From Serratia oryzae (GTDB lineage Bacteria > Pseudomonadota > Gammaproteobacteria > Enterobacterales > Enterobacteriaceae), in NCBI RefSeq assembly GCF_001976145.1, contig NZ_MOXD01000002.1, forward strand, positions 124,001 to 188,000: 64,000 nt of DNA, given 5' to 3'. Below, piece by piece: positions 1-9,623 of this stretch (its first letter is position 1; every line of letters begins with the position of its first letter). Both the position numbers and the translations under genes were made by a program. Below the pieces are notes generated by a model, which saw nothing but the letters and a program-made list of their open reading frames with translations, was not told where the DNA came from and did not search any database.

Positions 1-33
1 GGCGGTGCTGTGTGAGTGAAACTCTGCCCGCCA

Positions 34-219
34 TCATTGCTGGCCCGTAGACTGATACAGAGAGGTTGTTACGCCCGCACGCTGGACTTTTTCCTGGTAA
101 TCCTTTTTGACAATATCCAACGCGGCCAGCGCCGTTGCCGGATCGATTTCGTTACATTCCAGCAGGTAAATCAGGTCTACCGCCAGTTGTAATTCTGGAG
201 AAGCATTTTCTAGAGACAT
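34..219 (-). CDS. rsmS: RsmS/YbaM family small regulatory protein
   Basis: This encodes a 61-residue protein of the YbaM (DUF2496) family, called RsmS in Pectobacterium and Serratia, where it is described as a pleiotropic regulator. The conserved core is [10 protein letters not shown] followed by ALDIVKKDY, which aligns with the 53-residue E. coli YbaM. I chose the ATG at 217-219 because the E. coli protein also begins MSLEN. An upstream in-frame ATG at 265-267 would add 16 residues with no family match, and it has no purine-rich ribosome site. It lies just downstream of priC on the same strand, as in E. coli. The mechanism is not visible from the sequence. Confidence 0.85.
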   Translation of the reverse strand: MSLENASPELQLAVDLIYLLECNEIDPATALAALDIVKKDYQEKVQRAGVTTSLYQSTGQQ

Positions 220-310
220 AAGTCCAACGTGTGAGTGAGATATGGCTTTGGTGAGTATAGTGAACATCGCTTAGGGGAGGGAATAATCATTCAAATAATG
301 TGATAAATAT

Positions 311-847
311 TCAAAAACCGTTTTCTTTTCGTTCAATATTGCGTTCAATACGCGCCAATGCTTGCCGGCAACGGACTAACCGGCCTTCGATCGCCGCCAG
401 TTCCTGCTGCAGTTTTTTCTGTGCGGCAAAAGTGGTTTGTTGCCCCAACAGGCTTTCCCGATCCTCGATCATGGCGATCAAACGGCGTTCATACTCCTGA
501 TGCTCGGCCAGCTTGTGATACAAATCGACGGCCACCACCTCTTTCGGCTGATTTTTGCGCCTCAACGTCTGTGTCGCCATTTCGCGCTGCAGGGCGGTGA
601 GCTGCGTGACCAGTTTTTCCGCCAGAAAAGCGACGTGAGCGGAACGGTTATCTTTCACCGCAGTCTGCAACTGGGCAAAATTCTTCTGCACTTCAGCCAG
701 ATAATCGCGCAAGCGCGTGCCATGGTTAGCAAACAGCGCCGTATCAAAACGCGCCTGTGGGATCGGCACATCGCCACGGGGTTGCACCTCGCTGGCCAAA
801 GTGGCGATCTGCTGTTCAAGGGCTTGTAGTAAGCGCTGGGTACTCAC
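311..847 (-). CDS. priC: Primosomal replication protein PriC
   Basis: PriC, 178 residues, helps reload the DnaB helicase at stalled replication forks in a PriA-independent restart route. The protein is mostly helical and rich in Gln, Arg and Glu. Its C-terminal segment (RLVRCRQALARIERNIER) matches the RLARCRHALEKIENRL region of E. coli PriC. The start is GTG at 845-847, with AAAGGA about six bases upstream. It is followed by rsmS and diverges from ybaN, as in E. coli. PriC diverges quickly between genera, so the name rests on this C-terminal match and on synteny. Confidence 0.9.
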   Translation of the reverse strand: MSTQRLLQALEQQIATLASEVQPRGDVPIPQARFDTALFANHGTRLRDYLAEVQKNFAQLQTAVKDNRSAHVAFLAEKLVTQLTALQREMATQTLRRKNQPKEVVAVDLYHKLAEHQEYERRLIAMIEDRESLLGQQTTFAAQKKLQQELAAIEGRLVRCRQALARIERNIERKENGF

Positions 848-979
848 GGGGTGTCCTTTGGCAAAAGAGGTTATGCTTAAGCTTGCCCGCGAACGCGATC
901 TGAAACAAGCCGCGAGTGGATAAACCTGTTACGGGTGATACAGTAAGCGGGCCATCATGATAATAAATAAAGGAAAGGC

Positions 980-1360
980 ATGACGCGTGGGTTATTGATC
1001 ATAGTGGGCTGGCTGGCGGTGATGTTGGCAACGCTGGGCGTGGTGCTGCCGCTGCTGCCGACCACTCCTTTTCTGTTATTGGCGGCCTGGTGTTTTGCCC
1101 GTTCATCGCCGCATTTTCACCATTGGTTGTTATACCGTTCCTGGTTTGGTGCCTACCTGCGCCACTGGCAGCAACACCGCGCATTGCCAGCGGGGGCTAA
1201 ATGGAAGGCGGTGCTGCTGATCGTCGTGACGTTTGCGGTTTCGCTGTGGCTGGTGAAACTCTGGTGGGTCAGGGGCGTTCTGCTGGTGATTCTGGTCGCT
1301 TTGCTGAGCTTTATGTTACGGCTGCCGGTTATTGATCGGGAGCAACAAAAAACGCGCTGA
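980..1360 (+). CDS. ybaN: YbaN family inner-membrane protein (DUF454)
   Basis: A 126-residue hydrophobic protein of the DUF454 family. The N-terminal motif GVVLPLLPTTPFLLLAAWCF is the family hallmark. Two to four membrane-spanning segments are apparent, at about residues 4-24, 27-42, 75-92 and 95-112. A good ribosome site (AAAGGAAAGG) precedes the ATG. It diverges from priC and lies upstream of apt. No biochemical function can be read from it. Confidence 0.9.
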   Translation: MTRGLLIIVGWLAVMLATLGVVLPLLPTTPFLLLAAWCFARSSPHFHHWLLYRSWFGAYLRHWQQHRALPAGAKWKAVLLIVVTFAVSLWLVKLWWVRGVLLVILVALLSFMLRLPVIDREQQKTR

Positions 1361-1520
1361 TTGTGCTGCGTCAGTTGCATTTATCGCGCATTTTGCATAG
1401 ATTTGGGCGTTTTCGTGCGCAGGTTTCTTCCCTTCATTGAATTCTTGTCCCAGGCATTGCCCGGTCGGGGTTTGAAGAGCCTGTATGGAAATTTTCAGGT
1501 AGTTTTATCAGGCAATAACT

Positions 1521-2072
1521 ATGACCGCGACTGCACAGCAACTTCAGTTTATTAAAGACAGTATCAAAACCATCCCCGACTATCCGAAGCCGGGCATTCT
1601 GTTCCGTGATGTGACCAGCCTGTTGGAAAACCCGCTGGCTTACGCTGCCAGCATTGAGCTGCTGGTTGAGCGCTATCGTGAAACGGGTGTCACCAAAGTG
1701 GTGGGGACTGAAGCGCGTGGTTTCCTGTTTGGTGCCCCAGTGGCGCTGGCGCTGGGCATTGGTTTTGTGCCGGTGCGCAAGCCAGGCAAGTTGCCGCGTG
1801 CGACCCTCAGTGAAAGCTATGAGCTGGAATACGGCACCGATCGGTTGGAGATCCATACCGATGCCATCACCGCCGGTGACAAAGTGCTGGTCGTGGACGA
1901 TTTGCTGGCCACCGGTGGAACCATTGAAGCCACCGCTAAGCTGATCCGCCGTTTGGGCGGTGAAGTGAAAGATGCAGCGTTTATTATCAATCTGCCGGAG
2001 CTCGGTGGTGAAACGCGTTTGAATGACTTTGGCATTGATTGCTATTGCCTGGTCAACTTTGCCGGACACTGA
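1521..2072 (+). CDS. apt: Adenine phosphoribosyltransferase
   Basis: Apt (183 residues) makes AMP from adenine and phosphoribosyl pyrophosphate in purine salvage, in the cytoplasm. The phosphoribosyltransferase signature [11 protein letters not shown] lies at about residues 124-134, with the paired Asp residues at 126-127. The sequence is nearly collinear with E. coli Apt from MTATAQQL to the C-terminal GH, which fixes the start. It lies upstream of dnaX, its usual neighbour. Confidence 0.98.
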   Translation: MTATAQQLQFIKDSIKTIPDYPKPGILFRDVTSLLENPLAYAASIELLVERYRETGVTKVVGTEARGFLFGAPVALALGIGFVPVRKPGKLPRATLSESYELEYGTDRLEIHTDAITAGDKVLVVDDLLATGGTIEATAKLIRRLGGEVKDAAFIINLPELGGETRLNDFGIDCYCLVNFAGH

Positions 2073-2169
2073 TTCGCCGCAGCGTCTCGGCATTACCATA
2101 ACGGCCTCGCGGAACGCCGCGGGGCTGTGTTAGCATGGCCCTCCAGACCACTCGACTTCTCCGGTATCA

Positions 2170-4119
2170 ATGAGCTATCAGGTTCTAGCCCGTAAGTGGC
2201 GCCCTCAAACGTTTGCAGATGTTGTCGGACAGGAACATGTTCTGACGGCGCTGGCTAACGGCCTCTCTCTGGGGCGGATCCATCACGCCTACCTGTTCTC
2301 GGGCACGCGCGGCGTGGGCAAAACCTCTATCGCCCGCCTGCTGGCCAAAGGCCTGAACTGTGAAACCGGTATCACCGCCACCCCTTGTGGCGAATGCGAC
2401 AACTGCCGCGAGATCGAGCAGGGGCGTTTTGTCGATCTGATCGAGATCGACGCCGCTTCGCGAACCAAGGTGGAAGACACTCGCGATCTGCTGGATAACG
2501 TGCAATATGCCCCGGCGCGTGGCCGCTTCAAGGTTTACCTGATCGATGAAGTGCACATGCTCTCGCGTCACAGCTTCAATGCGCTGTTGAAAACGCTGGA
2601 AGAACCGCCTTCGCACGTCAAGTTCCTGCTGGCCACCACCGATCCGCAGAAGCTGCCGGTGACGATCCTGTCGCGTTGCCTGCAATTCCATCTCAAAGCA
2701 TTAGACGTTGAACAGATCCGCACTCAGTTGGAAACCATCCTGCAGGCGGAGCAGATCACCAGCGACGCCCGGGCGCTGCAGCTGCTGGCGCGCGCGGCCG
2801 ACGGCAGTATGCGTGATGCGCTCAGCCTGACGGATCAGGCGATCGCCATGGGGCAAGGGCAGGTGACTACTCTCACCGTCAGCCAGATGCTGGGCACCTT
2901 GGATGATGAACAACCGCTGACCATTCTTGAAGCCCTGGTCAGCGCCGATGGCGAAAAAGTGATGGCGCAGGTGGCTCAGGCTGCGTCGCGCGGGGTGGAT
3001 TGGGAAACCCTGCTGGTAGAGACGCTGGCATTGCTGCACCGCATTGCGATGATTCAGTTGCTGCCCTCCGCGCTGGATAGCCATTATGCCGTGATCGAAC
3101 AGCGCTTGCGTGAATTGGCGCGCACCCTGCCACCGGCCGATCTGCAGCTTTATTATCAAATACTGCTGGTGGGGCGCAAAGAGCTGGCCTTCGCGCCGGA
3201 TCGCCGTATGGGGGTTGAAATGACATTGCTGCGCGCACTGGCATTTCACCCGAAAGCCGTGATCCCTGAGCCAGTTGCCATGGTGCAACAGGCTCCAATG
3301 GGGCAACCGCAAAGCCATATGGCAGCGGCCGCGCCACAATCTCAGGACTCGCCGCCCCCTTTGGGGCAGGCGGCCGCGCCACAGAATCATCAACCAACGA
3401 ATCTACCCGATGCTACCGCGCAATTACTGAAAGCGCGCACCCAGTTGCTGCGGCAACAGGGGGCATCCACACCAAAAAAGAATGAGCCGGCGGCGCCAGG
3501 AACAGCGCGGCCGGCAACCTCAGCACTGGAGCGGTTAGCCTCGGTGACTGAGCGCAGCCAGAAGCGTCAGGCGGAAAAGGTGGTGGCGGAACCCGCCAAG
3601 CCGGAAGCCTATCGCTGGCGCGCGCAGACCGAACCGGAAGCCGCTCCTGAGCCACTGGCTACGCCAAAAGCATTGCGCACGGCGCTGGAGCATGAAAAAA
3701 CGCCCGAGTTGTCGGCTAAACTGGTGGTTGAGTCCATTGCGCGTGATGCCTGGGCGGCAGAAATCGATCGCTTAAAAATACCGAAACTGGTCCAGCAACT
3801 GGCGTTAAACGCCTTTAAAGAGCGGCTGGAACCCGGCAGAATTTGTCTCCACCTGCGCTCTTCGCAGCGTCATCTGAATTCGCCATCGGCACAGAAGACG
3901 CTGGCTGATGCGCTCGGCGAGCTGTACGGCAGCCCGGTTGAACTCATCGTGGTGGAAGACGATAATCCGGCGGAGCGGACTCCGCTGGAGTGGCGGCAAG
4001 CCATTTATGAAGAAAAACTGGCACAGGCTCGCCAGTCCATTGTTGCGGATACCAATATCCAGACGCTGCGCCGGTTTTTCGACGCGGATCTGGACGAAGA
4101 CAGTATCCGCCCTATTTAA
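2170..4119 (+). CDS. dnaX: DNA polymerase III subunits tau and gamma
   Basis: The 649-residue full-length product is tau, the clamp-loader ATPase that also links polymerase cores to DnaB. Residues 1-370 carry the AAA+ module: Walker A GTRGVGKTS near 45-53, a zinc site formed by Cys64, Cys73, Cys76 and Cys79, and the DEVH Walker B motif. A Pro/Ala/Gln-rich linker follows at about 370-500, then the tau-specific C-terminal domains. A -1 frameshift signal at 3458-3515 would give a 438-residue gamma protein. The gene is followed by ybaB and recR in the usual dnaX-ybaB-recR cluster. Confidence 0.98.
   Translation: MSYQVLARKWRPQTFADVVGQEHVLTALANGLSLGRIHHAYLFSGTRGVGKTSIARLLAKGLNCETGITATPCGECDNCREIEQGRFVDLIEIDAASRTKVEDTRDLLDNVQYAPARGRFKVYLIDEVHMLSRHSFNALLKTLEEPPSHVKFLLATTDPQKLPVTILSRCLQFHLKALDVEQIRTQLETILQAEQITSDARALQLLARAADGSMRDALSLTDQAIAMGQGQVTTLTVSQMLGTLDDEQPLTILEALVSADGEKVMAQVAQAASRGVDWETLLVETLALLHRIAMIQLLPSALDSHYAVIEQRLRELARTLPPADLQLYYQILLVGRKELAFAPDRRMGVEMTLLRALAFHPKAVIPEPVAMVQQAPMGQPQSHMAAAAPQSQDSPPPLGQAAAPQNHQPTNLPDATAQLLKARTQLLRQQGASTPKKNEPAAPGTARPATSALERLASVTERSQKRQAEKVVAEPAKPEAYRWRAQTEPEAAPEPLATPKALRTALEHEKTPELSAKLVVESIARDAWAAEIDRLKIPKLVQQLALNAFKERLEPGRICLHLRSSQRHLNSPSAQKTLADALGELYGSPVELIVVEDDNPAERTPLEWRQAIYEEKLAQARQSIVADTNIQTLRRFFDADLDEDSIRPI
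3458..3515 (+). promoter_or_regulatory. Programmed -1 frameshift signal in dnaX
   Basis: Three elements match the E. coli dnaX design. A Shine-Dalgarno-like AGGGGG lies at 3458-3463. Ten bases on is the slippery heptamer A AAA AAG at 3474-3480, in the correct phase with codon 435 ending at 3474. A hairpin follows, with arms 3486-3496 and 3505-3515 pairing at 10 of 11 positions around an 8-base loop. After slippage the ribosome reads GAA then TGA at 3483-3485, so gamma ends ...KKE at residue 438. Confidence 0.95.
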
Positions 4120-4152
4120 CGCGGCGCACCGTGCGCGGCCAATGCTATGTGA

Positions 4153-4490
<338 letters not shown>

Positions 4491-4491
<1 letters not shown>

Positions 4492-5096
4492 TGCAAACCA
4501 GTCCGCTGCTTGAATCATTGATGGAAGCGTTGCGCTGCTTGCCGGGCGTCGGCCCGAAGTCGGCGCAGCGTATGGCGTTTCAACTGCTGCAGCGCGATCG
4601 CAGCGGCGGAATGCGCCTGGCGCAGGCCTTGACCCGTGCGATGTCGGAGATCGGCCACTGTGCCGATTGCCGCACCTTTACCGAGCAGGATACCTGCACC
4701 ATCTGCAACAATCCGCGTCGGCAGCAAAACGGCCAGATCTGCGTGGTGGAAAGCCCGGCGGATATCCACGCCATTGAGCAGACCGGGCAGTTTGCCGGGC
4801 GCTACTTTGTGCTGATGGGCCATCTGTCGCCGCTGGACGGTATCGGGCCTGGCGATATCGGCCTGGATCGGCTGGAGCAACGGCTGGAAAAGGAAAGCAT
4901 TACCGAAGTGATCCTGGCCACCAACCCGACGGTGGAAGGGGATGCCACGGCGAACTACATTGCCGAGATGTGCGGCCAGTACGGCGTTCTGGCCAGCCGC
5001 ATTGCCCACGGCGTGCCGGTGGGCGGTGAACTGGAGATGGTCGATGGCACCACGCTGTCGCATTCCCTGGCTGGCCGCCACGCGATCAAGTTCTGA
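4491..5096 (+). CDS. recR: Recombination mediator RecR
   Basis: RecR (201 residues) acts with RecF and RecO to load RecA onto gapped DNA. A helix-hairpin-helix region ([15 protein letters not shown]) lies at residues 16-30. A zinc finger is formed by Cys57, Cys60, Cys69 and Cys72, and a Toprim domain follows from about residue 80 to 175. The start overlaps the ybaB stop by one base. The length equals that of the E. coli protein. Confidence 0.98.
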
Positions 5097-5107
5097 CGTT
5101 TTCCTGC

Positions 5108-5125
5108 GGGGCAGGCCGCTGCCCC
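5108..5125 (+). terminator. Hairpin after recR
   Basis: A perfect 7-bp stem (GGGGCAG/CTGCCCC) with a 4-base loop lies 11 bases after the recR stop. The T-rich tail is poor, so termination would be weak or Rho-assisted. Confidence 0.45.
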
Positions 5126-5161
5126 GTTATCATCGCTTCGCAAAAATTCCCTCGCCAGTCG

Positions 5162-5192
5162 CTTGAAAAACCTCAGGGTTGACCCCACTTTA
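5162..5192 (+). promoter_or_regulatory. Sigma-32 (heat-shock) type promoter for htpG
   Basis: CTTGAAA at 5162-5168 is followed after 14 bases by CCCCACTTTA at 5183-5192. This is an almost ideal RpoH promoter in both elements and spacing. It lies 176 bases upstream of htpG, a classical heat-shock gene. The predicted transcript start is near 5198, so the 128-base ERIC element at 5216-5343 would be transcribed within the htpG leader. Confidence 0.85.
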
Positions 5193-5215
5193 CCTTCATT
5201 GTTCTAATTTGGTCA

Positions 5216-5343
5216 TATACCCTTCGCCTTTCAAGCCGTGGCGTTGTTGACTGCACTCGTTCGCCCCAGTCACTTAGTTGTTCTAAGCTCCTGGGGGTTC
5301 ACGAGTGGGTCGCCTAGCCACAACTTGAAATTCATTGGGTATA
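5216..5343. repeat. ERIC element in the htpG leader
   Basis: This 128-bp element has the ERIC hallmarks: a TATACCC-type left end, the central palindrome CCCCAGTCACTTAG...CTAAGCTCCTGGGG, and the right end GGGTATA. The length is close to the canonical 127 bp. It lies between the heat-shock promoter and the htpG start codon. Confidence 0.92.
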
Positions 5344-5368
5344 AAATTATCGGCTATTGAGGTAATCA

Positions 5369-7240
5369 ATGAGTATGAAAGGTCAAGAAACCCGTGGGTT
5401 CCAGTCTGAAGTCAAACAGCTGCTTCATTTGATGATTCATTCGCTGTACTCCAATAAAGAAATTTTCCTGCGAGAGCTGATCTCCAACGCTTCCGACGCC
5501 GCCGACAAACTGCGTTTCCGCGCGCTTTCCGCCCCTGAGCTGTATGAAGGTGATGGCGAGCTGCGCGTGCGTCTTTCCTTCGACAAAAACCAACGCACTT
5601 TGACGATCGCTGACAACGGCATCGGTATGAGCCGCGAAGAAGTGATTGAAAACCTGGGTACCATTGCCAAATCTGGCACCAAGGCATTCCTGGAGTCGAT
5701 AGGTTCCGATCAGGCGAAAGACAGCCAGCTGATCGGCCAGTTCGGCGTCGGTTTCTATTCGGCGTTCATCGTGGCCGATAAGGTCACCGTGCGCACCCGT
5801 GCGGCCGGTGCGGCGGCAGAGGCTGGCGTGTTCTGGGAGTCTGCCGGTGAAGGTGATTACACTATCGCCGACATCAGCAAAGAAGATCGCGGCACTGAAA
5901 TTACGCTGCACCTGCGCGAAGGCGAAGACGAATATCTCGACGCCTGGCGTCTGCGTTCGGTGATCGGCAAATATTCCGATCACATCGCGTTGCCGGTAGA
6001 GATCGAAACCAAGAATGAAGAAGACGGCACCGTCACCTGGGAGAAAATCAACAAGGCGCAGGCCCTGTGGACTCGCAGCAAATCAGACGTTACCGACGAA
6101 GAGTACAAAGAGTTCTACAAGCACATCGCCCATGATTTCACCGATCCGCTGAGCTGGAGTCACAACCGTGTCGAAGGCAAGCAGGAGTACACCAGCCTGC
6201 TGTACATCCCGGCGCGGGCGCCGTGGGACATGTGGAACCGCGATCACAAGCACGGCCTGAAGCTGTACGTGCAGCGCGTGTTTATCATGGATGACGCCGA
6301 GCAGTTCATGCCGAACTACCTGCGTTTTGTGCGCGGCCTGATCGACTCCAACGATCTGCCGTTGAACGTTTCCCGTGAAATTCTGCAGGACAACCGCGTG
6401 ACGCAAAACCTGCGCGGTGCGTTAACCAAGCGCGTCTTGCAGATGCTGGATAAGCTGGCGAAAGACAACAGCGAAGAGTACCAGAAGTTCTGGCAGCAGT
6501 TCGGCCTGGTGCTGAAAGAGGGCCCGGCGGAAGATAGCGGCAACAAAGAGGCTATCGCCAAGCTGCTGCGCTTTGCCTCTACCCATAACGACAGCTCGGC
6601 ACAGACCGTTGCGCTGGAAGAGTATGTTGGCCGCATGAGCGAAGGCCAGGACAAGATTTACTACATCACCGCCGACAGCTACGCCGCCGCCAAGAGCAGC
6701 CCGCACCTGGAGCTGTTCCGCAAGAAAGGCATCGAAGTGCTGCTGCTGTCCGATCGCATTGACGAGTGGATGATGAGCTACCTGACTGAGTTCGACGGCA
6801 AAGTGTTCCAGTCGGTCAGCAAGGCGGATGAGGCCCTGAACAAGCTGGCGGACGAAACCGCAGAGCAGAAAGAAGCCGAGAAGCAGCTTGAGCCGTTTAT
6901 CGATCGGGTGAAAACGCTGCTGGGTGAGCGGGTGAAAGACGTGCGTCTGACGCATCGCCTGACCGATACCCCAGCGATCGTCACCACCGATGCTGATGAG
7001 ATGAGCACCCAGATGGCGAAACTGTTTGCCGCAGCAGGCCAACCGGCACCGGAAGTGAAGTATATCTTTGAGCTGAACCCGGAGCATGCGCTGGTTAAAC
7101 GCGCCTCTGACGTGGGCGATAACGAGCAATTTGCGGAATGGATCGATCTGTTGCTGGATCAGGCCCTGCTGGCTGAGCGCGGCACGCTGGAAGATCCAAA
7201 CCAGTTTATTCGCCGGATGAATAAGCTGTTGTCTGCGTAA
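5369..7240 (+). CDS. htpG: Molecular chaperone HtpG (bacterial Hsp90)
   Basis: HtpG (623 residues) is the cytosolic ATP-dependent Hsp90 chaperone. The N-terminal GHKL ATPase domain contains [14 protein letters not shown] and [11 protein letters not shown]. Middle and C-terminal dimerisation domains follow to the end. The ATG at 5369 has GAGGT five bases upstream; a second in-frame ATG two codons on (MKGQE) matches the E. coli start. Regulation is likely by RpoH from the promoter at 5162-5192. A strong terminator follows at 7247-7284. Confidence 0.98.
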   Translation: MSMKGQETRGFQSEVKQLLHLMIHSLYSNKEIFLRELISNASDAADKLRFRALSAPELYEGDGELRVRLSFDKNQRTLTIADNGIGMSREEVIENLGTIAKSGTKAFLESIGSDQAKDSQLIGQFGVGFYSAFIVADKVTVRTRAAGAAAEAGVFWESAGEGDYTIADISKEDRGTEITLHLREGEDEYLDAWRLRSVIGKYSDHIALPVEIETKNEEDGTVTWEKINKAQALWTRSKSDVTDEEYKEFYKHIAHDFTDPLSWSHNRVEGKQEYTSLLYIPARAPWDMWNRDHKHGLKLYVQRVFIMDDAEQFMPNYLRFVRGLIDSNDLPLNVSREILQDNRVTQNLRGALTKRVLQMLDKLAKDNSEEYQKFWQQFGLVLKEGPAEDSGNKEAIAKLLRFASTHNDSSAQTVALEEYVGRMSEGQDKIYYITADSYAAAKSSPHLELFRKKGIEVLLLSDRIDEWMMSYLTEFDGKVFQSVSKADEALNKLADETAEQKEAEKQLEPFIDRVKTLLGERVKDVRLTHRLTDTPAIVTTDADEMSTQMAKLFAAAGQPAPEVKYIFELNPEHALVKRASDVGDNEQFAEWIDLLLDQALLAERGTLEDPNQFIRRMNKLLSA

Positions 7241-7246
7241 AGCATA

Positions 7247-7284
7247 AAAATACGCCCCAGGCTGAACGGTCGGGGGCGTATTTT
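7247..7284 (+). terminator. Rho-independent terminator of htpG
   Basis: A perfect 12-bp stem (AAAATACGCCCC/GGGGCGTATTTT) with a 14-base loop starts six bases after the htpG stop. It ends in a T-rich run. Confidence 0.92.
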
Positions 7285-7458
7285 CTTCTTTTGCTGGTAA
7301 ATTTTCCTCCCGCTTGCCTCGTTTCAGCCGCGTTTTTCCACCCGCGATCTCCTCTCGCTACCTTGAGCCTCACCCCTGAGAAATGGTAAGGTTGAGCGTT
7401 TTCGCAATTTTATAAAAACTCAAACCCAAATGACTTCAGGCTGCGGCTTGGGGGATGA

Positions 7459-8133
<675 letters not shown>

Positions 8134-8148
8134 TCGGTCTTATTGCCA

Positions 8149-8275
8149 TATACCCGTCATACTTCAAGTTGCTTGGGTGTTGGCTGCTTTCGTTCACCCC
8201 AGTCACTTACCTGAGTAAGCTCCTGGGGCTTCGCTCAGTTGCCGCCTACAAGCAACTCGAATTATTTTGGGTATA
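8149..8275. repeat. ERIC element after adk
   Basis: This element is exactly 127 bp, from TATACCC to GGGTATA, with the central CCCCAGTCACTTACC...AGTAAGCTCCTGGGG palindrome. It begins 15 bases after the adk stop and ends just before the terminator at 8277-8307. Confidence 0.95.
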
Positions 8276-8276
8276 G

Positions 8277-8307
8277 AACGCCGGGCCTGACGCCTGGCGT
8301 TTTTTTT
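8277..8307 (+). terminator. Rho-independent terminator (adk)
   Basis: Arms AACGCCGGGC (8277-8286) and GCCTGGCGTT (8292-8301) pair around a short loop and run into eight T residues at 8300-8307. This is the first convincing terminator after adk. Confidence 0.9.
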
Positions 8308-8371
8308 GCCGTCAATGCGCACTATGATGCCCTCTCTTATCTCGCATGTTTAAGTCGACAGGAAAAAACGC

Positions 8372-9505
8372 ATGCTCAAACAGACCCGTTTGCTGGAAGA
8401 AGCTACCGCGCGGCAGATCGTGCAGCGTGCGATGGGCATTATTCATCATTCGGTCAACGTGATGGACAGCAACGGCGTGATTATTGCCTCTGGCGATCCG
8501 GCGCGGCTGTACCAACGCCATGAAGGCGCGGTACTGGCATTGACGGAAAATCGTGTGGTGGAAATCGATGCCGCGACGGCGGCACATCTGAAAGGGGTTA
8601 AGCCCGGCATCAATCTGCCGTTCAGCTTTCGTCAGCAGCACGTGGGGGTGATTGGCATCTCAGGCGATCCGCTGGAAGTGCGTGCCTATGCCGAACTGGT
8701 GAAAATGGCCGCTGAGCTGATGGTGGAACAGGCGGCGTTGCTGGATCAGCATCAGTGGGAGCGGCGCTACCGTGAAGAGTTGGCGAACCAACTGCTGCAG
8801 CCGCAAACGGAGCCGGGCTCGCTGGACGCCATGGCGGCTTATCTGGGGCTGGATTTACAGCAGCCACGCCTGGTCTGGATTGTCGAGCTATACGATCGGC
8901 AGCCTCAGTTATTACGCGATTTATTGACCGAATTAGAAAACACGCAGCGTGAAGCGCTGATCGCCATGACGCATTTCAATGAGCTGGTGCTGCTGCGGCC
9001 TGCCATGTTGCAGCAAGGCGAATGGAGCCTGAAGCAGGAGCGCCGTCAGGCGCAGCAGCTGTTGAGCCAGTTACAGGGCCGTTTCAGCGTCAGGCTGATT
9101 ATCGGTGGTTATTTCACCGGCCTGGAAGGTTTACGGCGTTCGACCCTCACGGCGCGGGCGACTCAGGCAATGGCCCGCAGGTTGAAGCTACGGCATAAAA
9201 CGCTGTTCTATCAGGATTACCCGTTGCCTGCGCTGCTGTGCGATCTGGGAGAGGACTGGCGGGCACAAGAACTGTCACGACCCTGGGCGGTGTTGAGCGA
9301 GAAGGACGAGAAAGGCGTGCTGCGTAATACGCTCCGTCAATACTTTTACCAGAATTGTGATCAAACGCAGACGGCGGCGCAGCTTCATATTCATGTGAAT
9401 ACGCTGCGGTATCGCCTGCAGAAAATTGAGGCGATAACAGGTTTAAAAATCAATAACCTAGGCGATAATTTACAGCTTTATATCGGCATGCTGATTAATG
9501 ACTGA
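8372..9505 (+). CDS. CdaR-family sugar-diacid transcription regulator
   Basis: A 377-residue protein of the CdaR (sugar diacid recognition) family. Residues 1-135 form the diacid-binding domain, with INVMD-like and PGINLPFSF motifs that align with E. coli CdaR (RQGINLPLRL). The C-terminal PucR-type helix-turn-helix at about 318-370 contains TAAQLHIHVNTLRYRLQKIE. In E. coli CdaR activates galactarate/glucarate genes, whose pathway yields glycerate. Here it precedes a GntP-type permease and a glycerate kinase, so it is inferred to regulate them. The true inducer is unknown, and this could be a paralogue of cdaR. Confidence 0.88.
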   Translation: MLKQTRLLEEATARQIVQRAMGIIHHSVNVMDSNGVIIASGDPARLYQRHEGAVLALTENRVVEIDAATAAHLKGVKPGINLPFSFRQQHVGVIGISGDPLEVRAYAELVKMAAELMVEQAALLDQHQWERRYREELANQLLQPQTEPGSLDAMAAYLGLDLQQPRLVWIVELYDRQPQLLRDLLTELENTQREALIAMTHFNELVLLRPAMLQQGEWSLKQERRQAQQLLSQLQGRFSVRLIIGGYFTGLEGLRRSTLTARATQAMARRLKLRHKTLFYQDYPLPALLCDLGEDWRAQELSRPWAVLSEKDEKGVLRNTLRQYFYQNCDQTQTAAQLHIHVNTLRYRLQKIEAITGLKINNLGDNLQLYIGMLIND

Positions 9506-9623
9506 ACTGTATTAACCCACAATTTTCCTGCCCCTTTGGCCGGATGTTTTTGTTGTTTTCTCTCAGGCTAAAACGGAATGCTGGCGGTAAGTTGGCTGGC
9601 ACACCAACCAAGGGAAAATAATA

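Noticed and set aside
5325-5350. TTGAAA followed by TATAAA at the right end of the ERIC, as a second htpG promoter
   Set aside because: The spacing is only 9 bases, too short for a sigma-70 promoter, and the upstream sigma-32 promoter is far better.
7419-7445. Possible ERIC fragment (CCCAAATGACTTCAGGCTGCG) upstream of adk
   Set aside because: Only scattered identity to the ERIC left end, and no central palindrome or right end nearby; chance similarity is likely.
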